The position numbers and the translations under genes are program-made. The notes beneath the pieces were generated by a model that saw only the letters and a list, made by a program, of their open reading frames with translations, did not search any database and was not told the origin of the DNA. A stretch of 34,563 nt of DNA from a virus. This document shows positions 29,389-34,563 of the stretch, in pieces; position 1 is the stretch's first letter, and each line of letters starts with the position of its first letter. The stretch spans positions 1 to 34,563 of the IMG/VR virus record IMGVR_UViG_3300020463_002464; one strand, 5' to 3'.

Positions 29389-29655
29389 TTAAATGACGAT
29401 TATTAATTTATAGACTAAAAAGCCACTGGTTGCTACTAAAGTACCAATGACTGCACTTCCCCAACCTATTAATTGTTTATTGCGGTCTTCTCTGTCCTTA
29501 ATTTGTGTGTCGCGAATCTCGCTTAACACGGCTTCAATGCCAATAACACGACCTTCTAAGTTATCCAATTTCTCTTCCAACCGGGAATACCTCGCTGCAC
29601 ACAATTCAACGTGTGCTTCTAATGATTCTTTTTCAATGTCTCGAGTTATACTCAT
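29389..29655 (-). CDS. Coiled-coil protein with C-terminal membrane helix (88 aa)
   Basis: 88 residues from the ATG at 29655, which has a GAGG site 6-7 nt before it; the longer frame would need a TTG start. RDIEKESLEAHVELCAARYSRLEEKLDNLEGRVIGIEAVL is an amphipathic coiled coil, followed by a Trp-containing C-terminal helix (WGSAVIGTLVATSGFLVYKLIIVI). The layout is that of XhlA-like proteins, which assist holins, and of small T4-like marine phage proteins. A GATAAATA late box lies ~95 nt upstream (29749-29756). Confidence 0.65.
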   Translation of the reverse strand: MSITRDIEKESLEAHVELCAARYSRLEEKLDNLEGRVIGIEAVLSEIRDTQIKDREDRNKQLIGWGSAVIGTLVATSGFLVYKLIIVI

Positions 29656-29748
29656 CTGCTTCCTCAGGACCGCTACGGTCAATAGATTATTGGATGCCTG
29701 TTGATGCTGCCTAGTTTGTTGCTTTTACTCGTTGCCTTTTATTACTTG

Positions 29749-29756
29749 TATTTATC
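29749..29756 (-). promoter_or_regulatory. Late promoter-like box GATAAATA
   Basis: GATAAATA on the minus strand in the ~130-nt gap between the 252-residue and the coiled-coil genes. No gene is visible in the gap. Confidence 0.4.
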
Positions 29757-29784
29757 AAGTGATATTTTACATTATATGGTTTGA

Positions 29785-30543
29785 TTATCGACCGAACTTT
29801 TTTACTTTTACGTTACTAGCTTGTTTAATAGCTTCTTTGTCACGTACAGCAAAATACCCTGCAGCCGTTGCAGCGGCAATGCTACCCCATTTAACAAGTG
29901 AGTTATATGGACTTTTAGCATTATTTGCTCCAATGCCTCTTACACTAGTAATGTAAGGTCTGTGCAAGTCACTACCTCTTGCATAATGATTCATCATAAA
30001 TCCAAGACGTGTTGCACCTAATTTTTGTTCTTGTGGTGTTGCACGTGGCCAATCAGAAACAATACGTCTCATTGCTTTTAAGTTTGGATCTTTGATACCT
30101 AATCCACGCTCTAGTGCCATAATAGTACGTCTATCTCTGTCAGTTACTTTTATACCGTTTTGTATATCACGCAACATTTTTCTAAGTTGTGCTTTAGGAA
30201 TATTCACTACTCCTTTATCGTTCATTCTTTCTAGGCCTGCAATCATATTATGTAAATCGCTGGCTCCAGTACGAACACCGTCAAAGCCGCCAAATCTTAC
30301 TGTATTCTGTGCATACTTACCTGCTACACCAGGATCAGTATAACGCATTGCTTGTAGCGAAAGAACGTGTGCATAGATATTATGTGCAAGTTGTTGGGCA
30401 TCTGCATTTTTAAATGATGAAGGACTTCTGAATAATTTTGCCTCAGTTATTTCGTCTTTTAAAAACTCAAACTTTTTTTTAGGTTCCAAAGTGTGTCCAC
30501 CTTCCATGGTCGCCCATTCATTTGCAGTATATTTCTTTGACAT
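29785..30543 (-). CDS. Virion-type hypothetical protein (252 aa)
   Basis: 252 residues from the ATG at 30543 (MSKKYTANEWATMEGGH); a longer form from 30555 would overlap the neighbour. Mostly helical with a basic middle (RKMLRDIQNGIKVTDRDRRTIMALERGLGI, RATPQEQKLGATRLGFMMNHYARG), and a single C-terminal hydrophobic helix with Ala/Gly (VKWGSIAAATAAGYFAV) followed by a basic end. Such helix-rich proteins can be internal head or ejection proteins, but no family is recognised. Confidence 0.6.
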   Translation of the reverse strand: MSKKYTANEWATMEGGHTLEPKKKFEFLKDEITEAKLFRSPSSFKNADAQQLAHNIYAHVLSLQAMRYTDPGVAGKYAQNTVRFGGFDGVRTGASDLHNMIAGLERMNDKGVVNIPKAQLRKMLRDIQNGIKVTDRDRRTIMALERGLGIKDPNLKAMRRIVSDWPRATPQEQKLGATRLGFMMNHYARGSDLHRPYITSVRGIGANNAKSPYNSLVKWGSIAAATAAGYFAVRDKEAIKQASNVKVKKFGR

Positions 30544-30545
30544 GT

Positions 30546-31811
30546 TTACTTCCAATTCTTAGGTGTGGCAAAATTTAGTGCATTAAACTCCATACGATCA
30601 TTGAGTTTTACTGCTCCACCTTCTATTCCAAATGCTACAAAACCCTCATGATTTGTAACTTTGTATCCTGTGTCACTTCTAACAAATGTACCAATACTAT
30701 CAACTGAATTTAACTTTTCAATAAGTTTCATTTTAGCAGTAATAATACGTTTATATGTAGCAAGTACTAATAATAAGGTATTTTGGTTATCTGCTAAAAA
30801 TTGTTCTTGCTGTTGTATTTTTTCTATGCGTTTTTGTGCCGCAGGACTTTCAGCACCACCTTTTAATTTTTCTATTTCTTTGTTCATTTTGCCAGTGTAA
30901 TAATCCATAAATCTTTGTAGGAATGTCATTGGATCGCCAACTTGTTCACCACTACGCACATTGTTATTGATAAAAGGCTTGATATATTTTGCAAATTCTG
31001 CTTGTAATACTTGATCCATTTTAGTACCTGCTTTGTTAGCAGTAGCTCTACCTTGATCAATAATTGCTTTAATTGTAGAATAACCCTTTGGTGTTAGTGT
31101 TGCAACTCCGCTTACATCTTTGTATGTAGCATCATCAAACCAGACGTTTGCACTTGGCTTCAATCCGCGGACACTAAATCCAAAATTTGCACTCATTTCA
31201 GCAAGGGAATCGCCTGTATATTCAGTATGAAAAATAATACCAATTTTTGCTTTTGCAATACGTTGGCCAATTTTACTTTTCACTGGAACTGCATATGTAA
31301 TTAACTGTGGTGTAAAGGTATAACAATCTTCTCCTGCTACTTCTTCTTGACTTATGTTTCCTGGGCCAAATAAAAAATCACCTTGTACTACTGTGCCTAT
31401 TCCTAGCTCTGGTAAAAGGTTTAATGCTAACAGTAATTTTTTTGCTAAATTTTCACTGTGTCCATACCATTCTTTAACTTGCTCAGGTGTTTTGGCCGCT
31501 TTATTTTCTATTTTACCAAATACTGCTTTTGTACCTACAAAGAACTTTCCATCTGCTGGATCAACTCCACATACAATTGCTGGTGCTCCATCCCATTTAA
31601 TAGTTACTTTACCTTCAGGACTTCCACCTTTTAGCATACCTGCTACTGCATCTAAATAATCAAACGCTCTACCTGCACCTTTATATCCTTCATTAAAAAC
31701 TAGGTCTTCAATGTGTTCCATATGTAGGTTTTTGTCACCAGCGGCTTCATTTAAGATTTGCCAACTGTGATGGTAACGTGTCCATAGTTGAGTAATTTCA
31801 TTAATTATCAT
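30546..31811 (-). CDS. DUF6267-like protein with ligase/nucleotidyltransferase-type motifs
   Basis: A 421-residue protein of a type common in T4-like marine phages (HMEHIEDLVFNEGYKGAGRAFDYL ... TIKWDGAPAIVCGVDP). KWDGAPA (about 72-78) equals motif I (KxDG) of ATP-dependent DNA/RNA ligases; GTVVQGDFLFG is a motif-III-like segment; the C-terminal NHEGFVAF is like motif IV (EGxV) and AVKLND like motif V. The order matches ligases, with a helical insertion around 290-345 (KMNKEIEKLKGGAES). It starts MIINEITQLW, perhaps a packaging peptide. Ligase chemistry is inferred, not proven. Confidence 0.65.
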   Translation of the reverse strand: MIINEITQLWTRYHHSWQILNEAAGDKNLHMEHIEDLVFNEGYKGAGRAFDYLDAVAGMLKGGSPEGKVTIKWDGAPAIVCGVDPADGKFFVGTKAVFGKIENKAAKTPEQVKEWYGHSENLAKKLLLALNLLPELGIGTVVQGDFLFGPGNISQEEVAGEDCYTFTPQLITYAVPVKSKIGQRIAKAKIGIIFHTEYTGDSLAEMSANFGFSVRGLKPSANVWFDDATYKDVSGVATLTPKGYSTIKAIIDQGRATANKAGTKMDQVLQAEFAKYIKPFINNNVRSGEQVGDPMTFLQRFMDYYTGKMNKEIEKLKGGAESPAAQKRIEKIQQQEQFLADNQNTLLLVLATYKRIITAKMKLIEKLNSVDSIGTFVRSDTGYKVTNHEGFVAFGIEGGAVKLNDRMEFNALNFATPKNWK

Positions 31812-32416
31812 GCAGTTTTGCCTTCGTCTCTGGCTTTTTGTGTTAAAACACCTTGAACGTCTTTTGGTGCAGGTTGTTGTTTTTCATCTACCCACATAGC
31901 ACCTACCCATGTAAATTTACCGTTTTCTCCTGTATCGTATGTTGTACCAGTTTTTGGTTTAGCATTTATATCAAGACCTTGCCCTGTTGGTCCTTTTTCA
32001 ATGAACTTGCCAAATGTCTTATCTACTACTGCCATAATCTGTTTATCGACTACTACCTTACTACCAATCCTTAATAACTTTTTAAATCCAGCAACTGGTG
32101 TTTTTGGTCTCAAATAGTAGTTTATACTTGCTAATGCAATTAGTGGCTTAGCCATCTTAGCAATATTTTGATCATTAATTTTAATTTCTTTTGTTTTAAT
32201 CATTCTATCAATTGATTTTTCATATACATGCTCAAACCATTGGCTGAATGCTTTAAATGGTTGTGCATCAAATGCTTCTGCATTTCTATCCATTACTTTT
32301 TCAAGGTTGTCAACTGACTTTCCGTATATGCCTTTGGCTTTTACTGCCAATGCGTTTTCTTCTGTGTCTAGTTTATCATCTTTGCCAAATAAGCCAAATA
32401 ATTCATCTAATCTCAT
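31808..32416 (-). CDS. Virion-type hypothetical protein with CTS-like N terminus (202 aa)
   Basis: A 202-residue protein starting MRLDELFGLFGKDDK, nearly identical in style to MRLHDLFEIGG of the kinase upstream in coordinate order. Helical middle (NLEKVMDRNAEAFDAQPFKAFSQWFEHVYEKS, PLIALASINYYLRPKTP), and a C-terminal module GKFTWVGAMWVDEKQQPAPKDVQGVLTQKA that resembles the exposed end domains of other marine phage virion proteins. Start shares a base with the preceding gene end. Confidence 0.65.
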   Translation of the reverse strand: MRLDELFGLFGKDDKLDTEENALAVKAKGIYGKSVDNLEKVMDRNAEAFDAQPFKAFSQWFEHVYEKSIDRMIKTKEIKINDQNIAKMAKPLIALASINYYLRPKTPVAGFKKLLRIGSKVVVDKQIMAVVDKTFGKFIEKGPTGQGLDINAKPKTGTTYDTGENGKFTWVGAMWVDEKQQPAPKDVQGVLTQKARDEGKTA

Positions 32417-32655
32417 TACTTTAATCTCTTTAATCCGTTGGTAAACTTGGTACTGTCTTGTCTTTTAATTGCTAATAAAAGTTTTCTTTCCATGTCCTCT
32501 GCAATTTGATTATCGTAGCTATTACGAATCATGTCTATCAAATTCGTGGCACTGGCAATTAAATGCTCTGCACGAGATTCGATTAAATGTACACGGTCTT
32601 TTTCTATTGCAATACTATCTAATTCTTCTAATAGTTTGCGAGTTCTGCGTTGCAC
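32416..32655 (-). CDS. Small helical protein (about 79-84 aa)
   Basis: A helical protein (VQRRTRKLLEELDSIAIEKDRVHLIESRAEHLIASATNL and later ERKLLLAIKRQD). The frame begins with GTG at 32670, but a CATAAATA box (32682-32689) lies only 12 nt before that, and GGAG sits 9 nt before a second GTG at 32655, so 32655 is the better start. Family unknown. Confidence 0.55.
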   Translation of the reverse strand: MQRRTRKLLEELDSIAIEKDRVHLIESRAEHLIASATNLIDMIRNSYDNQIAEDMERKLLLAIKRQDSTKFTNGLKRLK

Positions 32656-32681
32656 TTTAAAAATCTCCACGGGTTGTATGT

Positions 32682-32689
32682 TATTTATG
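32682..32689 (-). promoter_or_regulatory. Late promoter box CATAAATA
   Basis: CATAAATA on the minus strand heading the cluster of virion-type genes below 32670; fits NATAAATA and decides the start at 32655 rather than 32670. Confidence 0.45.
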
Positions 32690-32741
32690 TAGAAAAATAG
32701 ATTAATTTGGTTAAATAGTAACAGCGAAAAGGAGCGATTAC

Positions 32742-33227
32742 ATGGGACAATTCAACAATAAAATTATGGCTGAGTTTAATCCACCTCGTAAGTGGACACT
32801 TGGTAGAGATTTATCATATACAACATCTGAATTAGATGTAGACGATATCAAAGCACTAAAAGGCGTAGGTGTAAAAGTAGTAAGAGAAACAAATAAAACA
32901 GAAACTATTACAGTACCAACAGGATTTATAACTGACTTAGCATCAGTGCCAAGAGCCATGTGGTGGTTAATTGCACCTTTTGACGTTGCTAGAGCAGCCA
33001 TTATACACGACTTGTTGTATAAAACTATTAGACAATACCGCTGGAAAGAGAAAGATAAAGAAGATAAAGATCTTATTAAAGCGGCAAAGATTGCAAGTGA
33101 CAAAGTTTTCTTATTTGGAATGAAAGATGCAGACCCAAAAATTCCAGGATACAAAATTTACTTGTCTTGGAAAGCAGTGGACTTATTTGGTAACGGTTCT
33201 ATAAAGCCAAACGAAAACAATATCTAA
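32742..33227 (+). CDS. DUF1353 family protein
   Basis: A 161-residue plus-strand gene with an AGGAG site 8 nt before the ATG. TITVPTGFITDLASVPRAMWWLIAPFDVARAAIIHDLLYKT is the DUF1353 (PF07087) signature with the conserved P-x-G-F-x-T-D-x-A-S-x-P and A-x-x-H-D-x-L-Y motifs. The family is common in phages, often close to lysis or tail genes, but its activity is not known. The stop overlaps the convergent DnaE-like gene by 4 nt. It is divergent from the virion cluster at 32670. Confidence 0.85.
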   Translation: MGQFNNKIMAEFNPPRKWTLGRDLSYTTSELDVDDIKALKGVGVKVVRETNKTETITVPTGFITDLASVPRAMWWLIAPFDVARAAIIHDLLYKTIRQYRWKEKDKEDKDLIKAAKIASDKVFLFGMKDADPKIPGYKIYLSWKAVDLFGNGSIKPNENNI

Positions 33228-34563
33228 TTAAAATATTTTCTCATGCTATACCCTTTTGCATCATAGCATTCTACATATTTTGCACCGTTACTTACTTTGA
33301 CTTTACCACTCCCAACAACTATGTCATGATCTTTGTGACCAAATGGTTTTTTAATAGTTACGTCTATATATTCACCGTTGTTTATTCCTAGTGTAATAAA
33401 TGTAACATAACGTCCTTGTGGTCCTTTAAACACTCTACCATTTGCAACAAGTCCTACAAAGTTTACTCTATCACCCCATGTTTCTTGTATAAACATCTGT
33501 GGCATAAATTCAGGTTGTGTCCAATACCCGTAACGTTTAAATTGTGTTTGTGGAGTTTCTGTAATACCATTTGGATATCCTAATTCACGTAAATCCCAGC
33601 CAGCATTTTTTGCTTCTGTTTTATGTACCCAACGTCTATAACTACCTTGACAGTGTTTAAGTGCCGCTCTCCAGAATTCCTTAGGGTTATTTGCTTTATG
33701 ATATGCTAATGCCCAAATTAATCTACCCAAATTTACTGCATGAGCTCTGCATAATCCAAAATTCCCTAGTCCGTATAATTCACTTATAATTTCTTCTTTG
33801 TCATCACACTCGCCCATTAGGCTCATAAACTCCATTACACGTTCTTCATCTTTTTTAGCAAAAGCACGACGATACATGTCTGCTTCATACATATCACATC
33901 CTACAAGTTTTGCTATCTTTTTTATAGCATCATCTTCATATACAATAGTATCTTCTAGTCTCTGTTCTGTCCAGTCTTGAAAGAATGCCGCTTTTTGTCT
34001 GCCTGTAGTTGCTACCGGTCTTATTAGTGCAGTTGCAAATACACAATCACTTTTACTTGTTGGTCGTATTGCTTGAAATAATCTTCTCATAGCAGGTGAC
34101 TCTGCTTGTGTTACTCCTATTACATTTCCGTTACACAATAACTTTTCTGTTAGTAAATCATGTTCTGGATATGCTTCTAATGGTGTATGTGGATCTATTT
34201 CTAATAGTTGCGATAATCCTCTGTTTGCTAGTATATCTATTTTTAAATGTTCTAAATCTTCAACTTCACGTTTGTCTAGTAGTATTTGTTTTTCTGCATT
34301 TATTAAACTTTTTGGTAGTTTGTGTTTTAGTATAACAACACCACCACAATGTTTTGATATTGATCTTTTTTTGCCTAATAATTTTCTTTCTATTCTCATT
34401 GCTTCTTCCTTATCTATGTTTAAGTCTTCATACTTAAAACCACGAGGAAGTCTACCAGACGCACCCAATCTACGGGCCGCTTCACGTTTTGCACTTTTTT
34501 CTTTGTACATTACATAGTTGCTTAACCTGCCACTTTTGCCAGGCCACTTTGCAAATATTTTTT
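33224..34563 (-). CDS. DnaE-family (C-family) DNA polymerase alpha subunit, C-terminal part, truncated by window
   Basis: The frame is open across the window edge (residues KIFAKWPGKSG... precede the internal Met at 34510), so only the C-terminal ~446 residues are seen. SKHCGGVVIL and DKREVEDLEHLKIDILANRGLSQL equal the DnaE STHPGGVVI and DKDDVExLGLLKxDxLGLRTL segments; GVTQAESPAMRRLFQAIRPTS matches FQLESxGMRxLLxxLxP; LYGLGNFGLCRAHAVNLGRLIWALAYHKANNPKEFWRAAL is the helix-hairpin-helix region. The end (VNFVGLVANGRVFKGPQGRYVTFITL) is an OB fold. It is the replicative or a translesion polymerase; T4-like phages usually use a B-family enzyme, so this is notable. Confidence 0.85.
   Translation of the reverse strand, partial: KIFAKWPGKSGRLSNYVMYKEKSAKREAARRLGASGRLPRGFKYEDLNIDKEEAMRIERKLLGKKRSISKHCGGVVILKHKLPKSLINAEKQILLDKREVEDLEHLKIDILANRGLSQLLEIDPHTPLEAYPEHDLLTEKLLCNGNVIGVTQAESPAMRRLFQAIRPTSKSDCVFATALIRPVATTGRQKAAFFQDWTEQRLEDTIVYEDDAIKKIAKLVGCDMYEADMYRRAFAKKDEERVMEFMSLMGECDDKEEIISELYGLGNFGLCRAHAVNLGRLIWALAYHKANNPKEFWRAALKHCQGSYRRWVHKTEAKNAGWDLRELGYPNGITETPQTQFKRYGYWTQPEFMPQMFIQETWGDRVNFVGLVANGRVFKGPQGRYVTFITLGINNGEYIDVTIKKPFGHKDHDIVVGSGKVKVSNGAKYVECYDAKGYSMRKYFN

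Overview
The window is most likely part of an uncultured marine T4-like myovirus infecting an alphaproteobacterium; a SAR11 (pelagimyophage-like) host is plausible but not proven. The grounds are an AT-rich genome packed with tightly abutting genes almost all on the minus strand, an NrdA-NrdB-glutaredoxin block, a DexA-type exonuclease, virion-type hypothetical proteins of the kind found in marine T4-like phages, NATAAATA late-promoter-like motifs upstream of many genes, and phage-borne Hsp20 and ribosomal protein bS21. The host hint comes from a permuted two-piece tmRNA whose tag (ANDNYEPEMALAA) starts with the ANDN typical of Alphaproteobacteria, and from a ROSE-like leader on the hsp20 gene.

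Layout, low to high coordinate; minus-strand transcription runs from high to low. 1-1258: GMP reductase (cut by the window edge) and a DexA-like exonuclease. 1318-6142: a P-loop protein, two paralogous 2-oxoglutarate-oxygenase-like proteins and, between them, a TctC-like solute-binding protein and a TctA-like permease of the tripartite tricarboxylate transporter family. 6139-9185: small metabolic or adaptor genes (small membrane protein, HIGH-type nucleotidyltransferase, APS-kinase-like P-loop kinase, zinc-ribbon protein, NqrM-like protein, pyruvyltransferase-like protein, ClpS). 9190-10767: a three-gene membrane cassette with TolQ/ExbB/MotA-like and ExbD/MotB-like proteins. 10801-14071: Hsp20, bS21, a hypothetical protein and a large membrane coiled-coil protein. 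14096-16889: SleB-like hydrolase, thermonuclease, SGNH-like protein and small proteins.

16922-18330 is the RNA block: tRNA-Arg(ACG), tRNA-Trp(CCA), a roughly 300-nt strongly structured RNA of unknown identity, two small protein genes and the tmRNA. 18375-22713: a membrane protein on the plus strand, then an LSm-like protein, glutaredoxin, NrdB and NrdA for dNTP supply. 22734-26132: a hypothetical protein, a tail-spike-like protein with an Mtd-like N terminus and a pectate-lyase fold, a PD-(D/E)XK nuclease and an APH-like kinase. 26154-32670: virion-type proteins, several of which start with a short peptide resembling the T4 capsid-targeting sequence; they include a P-loop kinase and a ligase-fold-like protein. 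32742-33227: a DUF1353 protein on the plus strand. 33224-34563: the C-terminal part of a DnaE-family DNA polymerase, open to the window edge.

Two promoter classes are visible: host-type TTGACN-16/18-TATAAT promoters and T4-late-type NATAAATA boxes. They overlap at the hsp20 and tmRNA genes. Taken together the genes suggest a phage that manages translation and protein quality (tmRNA, bS21, ClpS, Hsp20, tRNAs), nucleotide supply (RNR, GuaC), and host uptake or membrane energetics (TctC/TctA, NqrM-like, ExbB/ExbD-like).
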